Source: Giardia muris (lineage: Eukaryota; Fornicata; Diplomonadida; Hexamitidae). From it: a stretch of DNA of 64,000 bases. The position numbers and the translations under genes were made by a program. Below, one piece after another: positions 17,119 to 27,500 of this stretch. A model generated the notes under the pieces. It was not told where the DNA came from. It did not search any database and worked only from the letters and a program-made list of their open reading frames with translations. The DNA lies in contig CM016925.1 of assembly GCA_006247105.1 (NCBI GenBank), positions 1,860,001-1,924,000 of the forward strand, written 5' to 3'. Within the stretch, counting starts at the first letter, position 1; each line of letters opens with the position of its first letter.

Positions 17119-18530
17119 GCCCGGTCGTCAAAGCCTCGCTCCCGCGCATCGCTCAGGATCCGGTCAAGAAAGTCCGTCGCCGAAAGGAGAGACTGTGTGT
17201 ATTGATTCAGCTGCGATCCAGAAGGCCCCAGATCGTCATCGATGGGCCGATCCAAACCGCTATATTCGGGGTGCTTGAGTTCTTGCTCTCCGATATCTTT
17301 TCGGAGGTTCTCCATCCTTGCACGGTTACGACGCCGGAGGGCATTAACCATGTGGTCGACCGAGTCGTCGACTGTAAATGACGCGTCGTCTCTGTACTTC
17401 CCGAAGGAGTCTGCAGCTAGAGGCCGCTGCACACGCTTCCAGGGAGATGCATGTACTGGGCTTGGCTCTGGAGATTGCGCCTGGCACCCTATGGAATACG
17501 CCGAAATGCTTGGGTCCGAAGGGCGCATGTACTCAACCCCCTGCGCTGCAGCGCGACTTGCAACGGCGAGTTCTCGAAGGGAATTGACCTCTGCAATCTT
17601 TTCGGCAATCTGCTGCCGGACGGCGTCTGAGACGAGGTGCTCAAGACGCTCCTGAGCCTTCTCAATCACGATCTCGACCTGTTTCTGAAACCTGGAAAGC
17701 ATCTCCGAGACGTGGGTGGCTTCTGTCCTGGTTGCTAAAAGAGCACGCTGTTCCCGAAGCTCAAGGAGCAATGGCGTGAGATCAACTTGGGGAGTGAATG
17801 GTACAGCGGTCGAAGGTGCCATAGATGTTACGACAACAGGAGGGCTTTCCTTGATCGGCTCTGCATTCTGTGTCCGAATGACTCGTGGTTGTGATTGGTA
17901 CTCGGGCGTAGATTGGGTCTTCGTACGAGCTTGATTCGGTAGACTATCGAGGTTCTGGAAACCAAGACCACTAGCCAAGCTTCGGGGAGCTTGGGAGGGT
18001 ATTGCGGCAGGTTCTGGAGTGTTCCTACCAAGTGATGGAAGGGAAACCGCACGGGACTGTTGTGCGTCGTTCAGCAGGCCATCACGAAGGTTTTGTAGGT
18101 TCAAATCCTCTGGACGACCACGTCCACGCTTCCCCACCTTGTTCTCCGCGTCCTTAATGCTCGCTAGTTGCTGTTCTCGTATCTGCTCTAGGCGTCGGTC
18201 TTTTGCCTCCTCTCGAGCTTTACGAGCGGCATGAGCGGCCTCCAAGGCCGCCCGGAACTCCGGATCGTCGCGGGCTAACTGCTCTGCCTCGGCGCGGTCA
18301 AATTCAGTCACCGACGACCAATTTTCCGCGATACGCTTGACTAGGTTATATTTGAAGCGAGCGACTCTTCGTCGCTCGAAGGAATCGAACTCGTCTTCGT
18401 CGACGCGCCCATCGCGGCGGTACTCGCGCAGAACGGCCTTTTCGGCCAGCTGGCGGTCGAGCCACTCCCGCTGGACGCGGCGGTTTTCGTTCTCGTGCGC
18501 CCGCGCCTCGGGATCATAGAGGCTGCTCAT
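17115..18530 (-). CDS. Charged coiled-coil protein, unrecognised
   Basis: 471 residues. Residues 1-135 are an almost continuous charged helix rich in Glu, Arg and Ala (repeated RRV, EEAKDRRLEQIREQ), with a basic patch near 132 (KRGRGRP) that could be a nuclear or DNA-contact motif. The middle is polar and probably disordered, a second coiled coil runs from ~255 to ~330, and the tail is acidic. The N-terminal helix recalls RIB43A-type ciliary microtubule proteins, but the match is too weak to name. The start ATG at 18530 follows ATAAAAAACA. The stop TAA shares bases with the stop of the giant gene. Confidence 0.8.
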   Translation of the reverse strand: MSSLYDPEARAHENENRRVQREWLDRQLAEKAVLREYRRDGRVDEDEFDSFERRRVARFKYNLVKRIAENWSSVTEFDRAEAEQLARDDPEFRAALEAAHAARKAREEAKDRRLEQIREQQLASIKDAENKVGKRGRGRPEDLNLQNLRDGLLNDAQQSRAVSLPSLGRNTPEPAAIPSQAPRSLASGLGFQNLDSLPNQARTKTQSTPEYQSQPRVIRTQNAEPIKESPPVVVTSMAPSTAVPFTPQVDLTPLLLELREQRALLATRTEATHVSEMLSRFQKQVEIVIEKAQERLEHLVSDAVRQQIAEKIAEVNSLRELAVASRAAAQGVEYMRPSDPSISAYSIGCQAQSPEPSPVHASPWKRVQRPLAADSFGKYRDDASFTVDDSVDHMVNALRRRNRARMENLRKDIGEQELKHPEYSGLDRPIDDDLGPSGSQLNQYTQSLLSATDFLDRILSDARERGFDDRA

Positions 18531-18552
18531 TGTTTTTTATGAGTACTCAAAA
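18531..18552. promoter_or_regulatory. 22-bp bidirectional promoter with palindrome
   Basis: The complete space between the divergent ATGs of the coiled-coil and ankyrin genes. It holds a T6 run next to the minus-strand gene, a perfect palindrome GAGTACTC at 18541-18548, and an A-run leading into the plus-strand ATG. Confidence 0.6.
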
Positions 18553-19893
18553 ATGCAGGCGATCCCGAACGGACAGCAAGTCATTCAGACGCCTACAGGG
18601 GGGACCATCAAGACCATTCTCCTCAGCAGTCCCGGTGGGAACCAGCCGGGGGCTTCGTACGCCCCACAGCAAGGGGGCATGGGTCAGCAGACGTACATCC
18701 AAGCGCCTGGGGACTACCAATCGGTAGGGGCTGCTCAGCCGACAATGGCATACCCCGTGGTACGGGGTCAGAACGAGGCGCCCGCCAGTTATTATACCTC
18801 CCAGGTTCCTGCCCAGACCGTCCGTCAGTCCTATGCACAAGACCCACTTTATAGCGAGCCAATATCATATGGGCAGCCGTACTGCGTCCAGCAGGAGTTC
18901 TTCCAGCACGAGCCCGCGTACAATGAGCGTGGGATTCCCAACGAAACCTTTAGAAGAACTATATCGAATCCACAGAAGGATCCGCTCTTCTCTCTTGAGG
19001 TCGTTGACCTGATGAACCAGGTGGATGAACGGCGGTTCACCCCGCTCATGCAAGCCGCGGTCCGAAACGACTATCCGGCTCTCACGAAACTCATTCCAAA
19101 GGAAGCTGGGTTGACGATTGAGAATGGTGTTACTGCCCTAATGATCGCCGCCTCACTTGGCCATACTCAATGTGTCAAAGCCTTAATCCCGAAGGAGGCA
19201 GGGATGCGTCAAAACGATGGCACGACCGCCCTTATGGAAGCGGTTCTCAAAGGGAATACGTCCGTTGTCTCCATGCTCATCAAGTCGGAGGCAGGTATGC
19301 GCCGCGATGACGGTTTCAGTTGTCTCATGCTTTGTGCTCAATACAACTACCCAGAAATCGCTAAGCTTCTCGTCTCTTATGAAGCTGGTCTTAAGACCGA
19401 TCTTGGTGTTACAGCGCTCATGGTCGCCGCTGAGTATGACGCAGACGATGTATTCGACCTTCTGATCAAAAAGGAAGCAGGGTTACGCGCAAATAATGGT
19501 TGGACTGCATCAATGAGTCTTGTTGCTAAAAGAAAGGTTGAGCAGGTCAAGAAGATCGCATCGAAGGAGGTAGGTTACGCAAAAGATGATGGGTGGACCT
19601 GCCTGATGAGTGCTTGTGCGAATAATGATGAACAATGTGCGAAACTCTTCATGAAGGAAGCAGGCTTTTCAAAGAAGGATGGGACGACCGCGCTCATGTG
19701 GGCGGCGGCCCGTGGGAACGAAACCCTATGCAAGATGTTATCAAAAGCCGAGTGCGACCTTGTCACTCTTGCTGGGAAGTCGGCAATCGATTTCGCGGAG
19801 GAGAATGGGCATGGAGATCTCATCAAGACCATCAATCCGCGCGAGTATGCGCGCATGCAGAAGAAGAGCAAAGGGAAGAAGTCTGGTAAATGA
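18553..19893 (+). CDS. Ankyrin-repeat protein (protein 21.1 type)
   Basis: 446 residues. The first ~145 are low-complexity, rich in Gln, Pro, Gly and Tyr, and probably disordered. The rest is a run of about nine ankyrin units of the Giardia form, most ending in KEAG (for example LIPKEAGM, LIKKEAGL, FMKEAGF). The C-terminus is a lysine-rich tail (KKSKGKKSGK). There is no kinase domain. Such proteins are abundant in Giardia, several being cytoskeletal; the partner here is unknown. The following pseudokinase gene begins only 7 bp after this stop on the same strand, so its promoter must lie inside this coding region. Confidence 0.9.
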   Translation: MQAIPNGQQVIQTPTGGTIKTILLSSPGGNQPGASYAPQQGGMGQQTYIQAPGDYQSVGAAQPTMAYPVVRGQNEAPASYYTSQVPAQTVRQSYAQDPLYSEPISYGQPYCVQQEFFQHEPAYNERGIPNETFRRTISNPQKDPLFSLEVVDLMNQVDERRFTPLMQAAVRNDYPALTKLIPKEAGLTIENGVTALMIAASLGHTQCVKALIPKEAGMRQNDGTTALMEAVLKGNTSVVSMLIKSEAGMRRDDGFSCLMLCAQYNYPEIAKLLVSYEAGLKTDLGVTALMVAAEYDADDVFDLLIKKEAGLRANNGWTASMSLVAKRKVEQVKKIASKEVGYAKDDGWTCLMSACANNDEQCAKLFMKEAGFSKKDGTTALMWAAARGNETLCKMLSKAECDLVTLAGKSAIDFAEENGHGDLIKTINPREYARMQKKSKGKKSGK

Positions 19894-19900
19894 GGAAATC

Positions 19901-22405
19901 ATGCAAATCCTTGACCCTAATTCGTACACTGACTCCATTCTTATCGAGCGGGGGCGCAACAGCTTCGTTTACCGGGCTCGACGGGCGCGCGACGGAGAGC
20001 CCGTCGCCGTCAAGGCGAAGGACCTGAGCTTCATCACTAGAGCACGTTGGCTTGATATCCTTCAGATTTATAAGCCCTGTTTCTCGTTCAAACATCCACG
20101 ACTTGTCGCCCTGTATACTATGGACCTTGATGAGGAGCGTGAGAAGTTCTTACTCGAGATGGAATTATGTTCCGGTGGCACTCTTCATGACCTCGTTGTT
20201 CGTCGTCGTCATGCCAATCGACCCCTTCGTGACGCTGAGATATGGTACATCCTCGCCCAGATCCTTGAGGGTATGACCTATTTGTATCAAAAATCACCTG
20301 ACACAGTAGCGTATCAAGGCCTCGGTTCTCGTACCGTCCTCTTTACTGAGACTGGACAAGTCAAGCTCTGTAGTTTTGGGAAGTCACAGAACTTTGTTGG
20401 TCCAATGAGTGCTATAGATCTTTGCTCAATGGGAAGTATTGCACCAGAAATCCGGAATGGTGATAAGCCTAGTGCCGCTAGTGACGTCTGGGCTCTTGGA
20501 TGTATAGCCCTTGAGCTCTGTACTCTAGCCCCTCCAGACCTTCCAATAACATCTGATCAGCACCCTCTCAACTTGGTCTTGGAGAACCGATGCCCAGAAT
20601 TGAAGGCCTTCATTGAGCTCTGCTTGATGTATGATGCGAACAAGCGTCGTACGATTCTAGAGCTCCAAAGTGCCGAGGTCATCAAGACTGCTTTATTGAA
20701 TCCAACAGATGTTGATATGCTGTTTTCAAGACCTAATGACGAGGGCGAGGATAGTAGACGTCCATCGAGCCCCAATGGCTTTCTTTATCATACTTGTCGT
20801 TCGTTAAGCTCTCTTCAACACGACTTTAGCAGGACGGTTGAAAAGGACATGTATTCTGCGCGTTTGCTTGTCGAACCTAGTGAAGGTACTACGCCCCGCG
20901 GTTCCTTCCAGCAACCTTTAACTATGAGCATGGTGGATAATATGTTTGACGATACACGTCAAGATATCGAACGCTCAGAAATTCATCAAGTTAGACGATC
21001 AGCATCTGCCATGAGTGTCAATCACGAGGTCACGAGCCTATATGCCCGCATGGATAAAACATCTGCCTCTCTCCAATTAGCTATCGATCGGCAATGGAAC
21101 AACCTACTCCCACCAATGTGCGAGTACATAGCCGAGAACAATCTGGACGTCCATCTACGACGGCGCACTGGGACGATTGTCGACACCCCCACGAATCTTA
21201 TGGAGGCCATCCGCGCTTGCGATAACGAACAGGTTCCTCAATTCCTTTCCGAGTTAGGGTGCATCTATCGAGGCCAAACCTCGTTGATGCTAGCGGCGTC
21301 GATGTGCCGTCCAAGCCTCATCTCTACTCTTCTCCAGGAGCTGGGGATCGTTAATGAACAAGGAAAAACCGCCCTCACCTACGCCATCGAGGCTGGTGAC
21401 CCGGATAGCATCCGCCTCCTCTTACCAGAGGCGGACATGTGTGGATACACCAAGCTCATGATCTTTGCCGCCAGTGGTAACTTGGTTCGTGTGCAGGACA
21501 CTCTTAAAGAGGCGCGCTCTCGAACCACCGGGAAGGGTATGACAGCCTTGATGCTGGCTGCCCAACATGGTCACACAGATATAGTTAAAGTCCTTGCACC
21601 GATGGAGGGTAGGCAGACCTGCGATGACGGAACAACTGCCCTCATGTTGGCAACGGCCGAGAATCACATTAGCTGCGCGCAGGCTCTACTTGTGTACGAG
21701 GCGGGTATGCAGAGGAATGACGGCTGGACGGCACTTACACTTGCGGCCTTCCTTGGTCTGACGGGGATTGTCGAGCTCCTTCTGGAGAAGGAGTCTGGTG
21801 CGCGAGAGAAGAACGCCGGGAACACTGCTCTTATCCTCGCGGTCCAGCATGGGCGCATAGGCGCCGCAACCGCGCTGGTCCATTCGGAAGCTCGGAGCAC
21901 AAACCATATCAACCAGACAGCCCTCATGTTTGCCGCGAGAGAGGGTCAAAAAGACTGCGTCTCGCTTCTCTCGGGACATGAGGGAAGGCTATGCGACAGA
22001 GATGGAAACACTGCACTGATGTATGCCAGCAAGATGGGCCATACGGAATGTGTACAGCTCCTTGCCACACGTGAGATCAGCATAACAAACAAGGAGGGGA
22101 TGACAGCGTTGATGTATGCATGCCAGAATGGCCATGTAGCATGTGCCCAGCTACTACTGCATGAGGCGGGCTTTGCGACGAAGGCGAACTACTGGCGAGG
22201 TGCCGGGTACACCGCCCTCATGTTCGCTGCGGAGCGTGGGCACATGGACTGTGTTAAGCTTCTGCACCCCCTCGAAGGGACACTAGTGACGGCTGATGGG
22301 CGAGTTGCCGTTGATCTTCTTCGATTACAGATGCGAAAAACCCCTACCAAAGACCGAGACGCATATAAGCAGTGTCTTCAGGCCTTGACTGCGCCTTCTA
22401 ACTAG
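19901..22405 (+). CDS. NEK-like pseudokinase with ankyrin repeats
   Basis: 834 residues starting at the ATG after GAGGAAATC; the frame runs further upstream but overlaps the preceding gene. Residues ~8-265 form a kinase fold (VAVK with Lys38, APE as IAPEI, and SDVWALGCIALELCT in lobe C). The catalytic residues are gone: the glycine loop is GRNSFVY, HRD reads YQG at 138-140 and DFG reads SFG at 158-160. It should therefore not transfer phosphate. A polar linker follows, and from ~430 there are about 13 ankyrin units to the C-terminus. NEK-ankyrin fusions are the expanded kinase class in Giardia, many of them predicted inactive. A scaffold role is inferred. The stop overlaps the convergent BUB1 stop by 8 bp. 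Confidence 0.92.
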   Translation: MQILDPNSYTDSILIERGRNSFVYRARRARDGEPVAVKAKDLSFITRARWLDILQIYKPCFSFKHPRLVALYTMDLDEEREKFLLEMELCSGGTLHDLVVRRRHANRPLRDAEIWYILAQILEGMTYLYQKSPDTVAYQGLGSRTVLFTETGQVKLCSFGKSQNFVGPMSAIDLCSMGSIAPEIRNGDKPSAASDVWALGCIALELCTLAPPDLPITSDQHPLNLVLENRCPELKAFIELCLMYDANKRRTILELQSAEVIKTALLNPTDVDMLFSRPNDEGEDSRRPSSPNGFLYHTCRSLSSLQHDFSRTVEKDMYSARLLVEPSEGTTPRGSFQQPLTMSMVDNMFDDTRQDIERSEIHQVRRSASAMSVNHEVTSLYARMDKTSASLQLAIDRQWNNLLPPMCEYIAENNLDVHLRRRTGTIVDTPTNLMEAIRACDNEQVPQFLSELGCIYRGQTSLMLAASMCRPSLISTLLQELGIVNEQGKTALTYAIEAGDPDSIRLLLPEADMCGYTKLMIFAASGNLVRVQDTLKEARSRTTGKGMTALMLAAQHGHTDIVKVLAPMEGRQTCDDGTTALMLATAENHISCAQALLVYEAGMQRNDGWTALTLAAFLGLTGIVELLLEKESGAREKNAGNTALILAVQHGRIGAATALVHSEARSTNHINQTALMFAAREGQKDCVSLLSGHEGRLCDRDGNTALMYASKMGHTECVQLLATREISITNKEGMTALMYACQNGHVACAQLLLHEAGFATKANYWRGAGYTALMFAAERGHMDCVKLLHPLEGTLVTADGRVAVDLLRLQMRKTPTKDRDAYKQCLQALTAPSN

Positions 22406-24491
22406 CTCCCCAGACGCCTGCCTTCGGATGAGTTTGAGCAAACTGGCGAGAGAACTCGGCGACCTCTTGGAGGCGCAGGTGAGGGCGAAGCTTGTCGAGA
22501 AGGCTCGTTTCGAACGCATAGGCGTGCTCCGCTTGTTTGATATATGTCGCCATCTTGTCGTTTGTGTAGCTCAACAACTCATTCATCAAAGACGTGACGA
22601 GAATGGCATGCTCCCAATATCGCTTGGCGTCGAACTTGACTGAGACTGACGTCACGGTCCCGTGAGCGTACAAGTGCACGTCTTCTTTGCGAAGAGATTG
22701 GCCGATGTACATGTAATAGATGCAGGATGCGATTCCCGAGTAATCTGCCTCATAAAGCCAACGGGCATGGACGATCGGACAAGGGGTGACGACAGAGAGG
22801 CTTCCCGCCACGAAGTAGACCGGAGTATCGTCGCAGGTGAACAGAGTTGTATCAATTGACTTCCCAAAGTCACAACAGATCGGTACAAGCAGTGGCTCGG
22901 AAAAATCTTCCTCGGTATCAGGGAAGGGGTCAGTCTTGCAACCATCCATGAGCGTTACAATCCAATTGTCAATCTTGATGTCGGTATGTACGAGATGTGC
23001 TCTATGAATGGCACGAACAGTACGAATCATGCAGTAAATAAACCAAATGATGACGCCCTCTGGCAGGCAGGGCATTCCTGCCGCGGTTTGGCCGTAGCGA
23101 GACTTGCAAAGGTCATAGAGTGTCGGACCGGGTATATACTCCAAAACGACTGCACCAATACCGCGATTGTCGACGATGGCCGAGATCAGGCGCGTAAAGA
23201 GGCACTCTTGGATATTATCTATGAGACGGAGGGTCAAGACTCCAAGGGCGTAGATCTCCCGTAAGAAGGACGTACTAATAAGGCAGCGTGAAAGAGAGTC
23301 TAAGTCGAAAGTCATCGAATCCTTCTTCCGTAGGAAGAACTTAACGGCCACGGGGGTTACTACTTCCGGGCGCATCGATGAAGTACTATCGGCACGAAAT
23401 ACCTTCCCGAACGCGCCCGAGCCTAGGCACGCTGTTAACGTAAGCACTATTGTCGCGTTCGAGCTTTGTTCTGCGGCCCGCATCGAGTTCTCGAAGAATG
23501 CCTTGAACCTTGCAGACCCGTTGGTCAGTTTCGCCTTCTGGACGACTGGAGTCGTGGATTGCGTCGAGATGACAGCTATCGTGTCATTCTGAGCTGGGTT
23601 CGTTGGGAATTCGTCGATTTCGTCGATAAACGTAAGAATTATGTTTCTTTGGCGCAACTTGGGTGCGACGCATACTATATCGAAGTAGAAGCTCCGTGGA
23701 ATGTGATATGGCTCGACGAGTCCAGTGAGCATAGCGGAGTCTGTGTTCTGTGTTTGCCGGGCGGTATAAAGGATTATATCGCTCCGGGGTGTCAAGACAT
23801 ATACCATCCGCGAAAGGATGTGGGGGTCATTGGCTAGCTGGGAATAAGGATTCAGTGGTTCTACTTGCTTTCGGGCAATGAGCTGACGATGGAAGAAGGC
23901 GTGAATGTCTAGGAGGCGTTGTTCCTCGAAAGAGACGTCTGAGATCTGTGGATATTCCAAGTCCTCACTCTTGGTGCATCTCTCTGCCTCCTTTTTGAGT
24001 TCTCGACCAAGACGAAGACAACACCGCTCTAAAAGATGATTATCTGGATCCAGAAGTCTTCCTCTTTGATAGTAACTTAGGGCTGCATCGATATCTCGTT
24101 GATCGAATTCGTAATGCATCCCCACTTGCAAGTGGAACAGTGCGCTCTTCGATCCAATGTGATGTTGTTCGCAATAGGAAAGTAAAGGTTTGATGTTACG
24201 GAACATACGGAGGTACGCAACGACTATCCGTACGAGTCGTGGGTCGGATGCGAGGTCACTGGCTTCTGTGGCAAGTTGCAGAATTGCTTGACAAGAATGA
24301 TGAAGAACATCTCGCAACCCCCAAGTCGGCTCCTCCTTGTACTCGGCATATGCCTGCGCAAAGGCCCGGGACCATGAACGGAGCAATGAGCCTGAGAGCT
24401 GCTTCTCCCCAGATAGACGACGAAGCTGCTGGATGGCATTCGAGCCGACACCCTGCTTTACCACGGGTTCGCATATCGGCTCACCGTGCAT
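22398..24491 (-). CDS. BUB1: Spindle-checkpoint kinase BUB1
   Basis: 697 residues. Residues ~30-160 match the Mad3/BUB1 homology region I, a TPR-like domain that binds kinetochore proteins: DPRLVRIVVAYL, then IGSKSALF and a helix ending AALSYYQRG. Residues ~350-690 are a BUB1-type kinase with intact motifs: LGSGAFGKVF (357-366), Lys384 in VAVKFF, HTDIKIDN with Asp504 and Asn509, and DFGKSID at 541-547, the family's DFG/DLG..SID signature. No KEN box was seen, so it reads as BUB1 rather than MAD3/BUBR1. BUB1 phosphorylates H2A and recruits checkpoint proteins at unattached kinetochores. Its start is 79 bp from the divergent SEY1 gene. Confidence 0.9.
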   Translation of the reverse strand: MHGEPICEPVVKQGVGSNAIQQLRRLSGEKQLSGSLLRSWSRAFAQAYAEYKEEPTWGLRDVLHHSCQAILQLATEASDLASDPRLVRIVVAYLRMFRNIKPLLSYCEQHHIGSKSALFHLQVGMHYEFDQRDIDAALSYYQRGRLLDPDNHLLERCCLRLGRELKKEAERCTKSEDLEYPQISDVSFEEQRLLDIHAFFHRQLIARKQVEPLNPYSQLANDPHILSRMVYVLTPRSDIILYTARQTQNTDSAMLTGLVEPYHIPRSFYFDIVCVAPKLRQRNIILTFIDEIDEFPTNPAQNDTIAVISTQSTTPVVQKAKLTNGSARFKAFFENSMRAAEQSSNATIVLTLTACLGSGAFGKVFRADSTSSMRPEVVTPVAVKFFLRKKDSMTFDLDSLSRCLISTSFLREIYALGVLTLRLIDNIQECLFTRLISAIVDNRGIGAVVLEYIPGPTLYDLCKSRYGQTAAGMPCLPEGVIIWFIYCMIRTVRAIHRAHLVHTDIKIDNWIVTLMDGCKTDPFPDTEEDFSEPLLVPICCDFGKSIDTTLFTCDDTPVYFVAGSLSVVTPCPIVHARWLYEADYSGIASCIYYMYIGQSLRKEDVHLYAHGTVTSVSVKFDAKRYWEHAILVTSLMNELLSYTNDKMATYIKQAEHAYAFETSLLDKLRPHLRLQEVAEFSRQFAQTHPKAGVWGAS

Positions 24492-24570
24492 TTCTTAGTA
24501 CGCGCTGTAGAACAGTGCTATCATGCATCATTAGGTTCGTATATAGTATGCAGGACTCAAAAAACGTGTC
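24492..24570. promoter_or_regulatory. Divergent promoter region BUB1 / SEY1
   Basis: A 79-bp spacer. On the plus side CAGGACTCAAAAAACGTGTC precedes the SEY1 ATG; on the minus side ACTAAGAA precedes the BUB1 ATG. Both are A-rich initiators. Confidence 0.5.
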
Positions 24571-27500
24571 ATGCCTGGTGCTACGCAGACACTTATCAAT
24601 GCAGAGGGTGGCTTTGTGAAGAGCTTCCCAGGTGAGTCATCCCCCGAGCCAAGGCGAACTTTCGTATGCCTTAGCATTTTTGGGCCACAATCCTCTGGGA
24701 AGTCGACTCTTCTAAACGACCTCTTTGGGACTGGCTTCAGCACCATGGATGCCACGAGGGGGCGTTCGCAGACGACGAAGGGCATCATGGGGACCTTCGT
24801 CCAGTCGGATACTCTCATCGGACCCTTACTTATTCTCGATTGTGAGGGCTCCGATAGCCGAGAACGGAACCTGTGTGACTCTCAGAACATAGAGTGGCAG
24901 ATAGGCTGCTTTGCCGCGGCTGTCAGCAACATCTTCCTCATCAATTTGTGGGCACATGACGTCGGCCGTCATAATGCAGCAAACTATAATACGCTTTCCG
25001 TTGTCTTCGATACATACTTCAAGTCTCTCTACCAGGTCATGAAGCACACGTCAGAACGGATTCTTTTCGTCCTGACGGTGCGCGACGCCGAGGAAGAAGG
25101 TAGAGAAGAGATGGATCGGGTTCTTCAGGAGGATATTCGTAGGATTTACAGAGACGCGGCCCCACAGGAGCATTGCGAGCGCTTTGATCAATTCTTTCGC
25201 GTCTCCTGTTGGTTTCTTCCTCATCGGAAGTACCTTCGCTCCGAATATGATGGTCGAATCTCCTCTATGCGAGAGGAACTTTACACCCTGGCAAACAAGA
25301 TGCTAAATGACGCAGATGTCTCAGGAAGCTTTTCTTCGAATGCCCCTCTCCTAGTTGGAGACCTCTCAGTATACTACGGGGGTATTTGGGATGTCATTCT
25401 TGCAAACAAGGCCCTCGACATTCCGTCACAAAGAGAGCTCCTGTCCGCGGTCCGTTGTGAGGAGTTCTACAACGCAGCGGTCGATAGGTTCTCCCAGAAG
25501 TTCCAGCAGCTGAGCCGCAAGGTACGGGCAGTCCTGGAGAAGGTTGAGGGGTCCATAGGGATTCGAAAGTCTATGGGAAACCATACGAATTCTGTATCAT
25601 CACTAGTTCTTCCAGATAGCACGTCTCTCAATGACTTTGCGTTCTTGGAGCTTCATAGGACTTGCTCTCCTCCAAAGGTAGTCAAAATCATCGTTACAGA
25701 GGCCAATGAGGCGATCACCTACTACGTGACCAATACACAGGGGTATTCTCCCAAGAACGGGAAACTATGGCTCGAGAAGCTCCATAAGAGGCTGCATGAC
25801 GATATGTCCGGAGTTACAAAGCCACTTGCCCAAGCTGTTCGAGAGGCAACCATAACTGGTTTGAGAGCTCTTGTAACTCCCTTCGTGGAGGAGCTAGAAC
25901 TATGGCTCGAGCGGCGCCAATATGAGGGGAGCATTACCGGAGGCCTAGAGGTTGATATAATCACGCCCGACCTCATCTCGGACCGGACGTTCTCGTGCAG
26001 TCGTGCGTGCGATTTACATTGCTTAGTATTGAAATGTCTTGAGACGCTGAAGACTTGTCTCCACGTCGAGTGGGGACTGGAGTTTGATGCGGTCGTCCGC
26101 AGCGGTCTCTTCGTTAATCATGGAGAGTACGTCTTCTCTCCACCTATGGGGGGTCTCTCTAACTTCGGACTCGGGAACGACGATCAGTCTGCATCCAACG
26201 ACGGCTTCGAGGTGTTAACAGGGCCGTCAAGTATGGGCAACGACTTGCCTGGAACGGACTTGTATGCCCTCCCCGTCCGTATGTTCCTTAAGAATGCGTT
26301 AGATTCCCCATGGGTTCGGTATATAAAGGAGCATACAGAAGCTGAGCTGACCAATCTGACACAAAACGTGTATGACGCCTTGAACCTGATTTCGACCACA
26401 ATGGCCCTGTGGTTTGGTGTACACATCCTTCCCTTATCGCTTCTGCATCGTGCAGATGATCATATCCGCGTGGTTGTCATGGAGCTCAACACCCAGACCA
26501 CCCAGACGCTTTTACGCATCCGGACTGTATTCCTTGATGTAGTTGCTGCTCAGTCGCGGAATCTGGCTGTTTCGAGCGCGCACTTCACCTTGCGCAAGCT
26601 TCATAAGCAAGTGTATGCCGAGTTGAGTTCTCTTCGAGGGGCACTAGTCAAGTCTGGGCGTAAATGCCTGGTTGAGGCTCTTCAAAGGACTGTTCACCTT
26701 AAATTCGTTGATGATTCCTGCCTGACTCCATTAAGAAGACGATTGAGTGCCTCGATTTATACGTCGCAGACTCCGAACATAGCACCAAGCGTGGTATATA
26801 CCGCTTATATTGGGCTTGGAAGCTTGACCTCCCCTACGTTGCGCTTCAATATGGGTGGTCTCTCCTATTACGATTTGACGCCTTTAAGCTCATGTATTGA
26901 AATCGGTCAATATAACCTTCCTAATGACGTCGAAGATATGTTCGTTACTCGGATTGATGAGGAGGTCATCAAAGGAATCACACAAGGTATGAAGGAGTTC
27001 ATCGCTAAAAGCTTACCAACCGTATTACAGGATCGCTTCAGACATCACTTCGGCTATGATGAAGGTGGACGAGAACATATCTTTGGCCCAAAAGATGACC
27101 TCGGAGCTCGTTTCGATCAGACAAAGGCTCGAATTGAAGAGGCAGCACGAAAGCTGACACAAGGAACACTTGAGGGCGAAGGCCTTAATCCTAAGAGCAT
27201 TCACCCCGCCTCTGCCGATGATATCAATATTCAGCTCCAAATCGCACTTGAAGGATGGAATACGACACTCGAGAACGCTCGAGTAGCACAACAACAATTG
27301 ATCAGAGATGGTGGGTGGGATAGGAAGCACCTTCTAATTGCCATCCTTCTTCTTCTTGCAATTCTGCGCGTTGATATCTTCAAGGTCTTTCATAGTCGTT
27401 TGTTCCTTTTCTTCCTCTCATCGGTCGGAATTGGAGTTTTCCTTATACGACAAAAACTCGCCCCAGAAGAACTTCAGGCCTCGTTAGGTGCCATTTCCCA

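Noticed and set aside
17115..18530. Naming the coiled-coil protein RIB43A
   Set aside because: The helical Arg/Glu-rich N-terminus is suggestive, but the conserved RIB43A motifs could not be aligned by eye.
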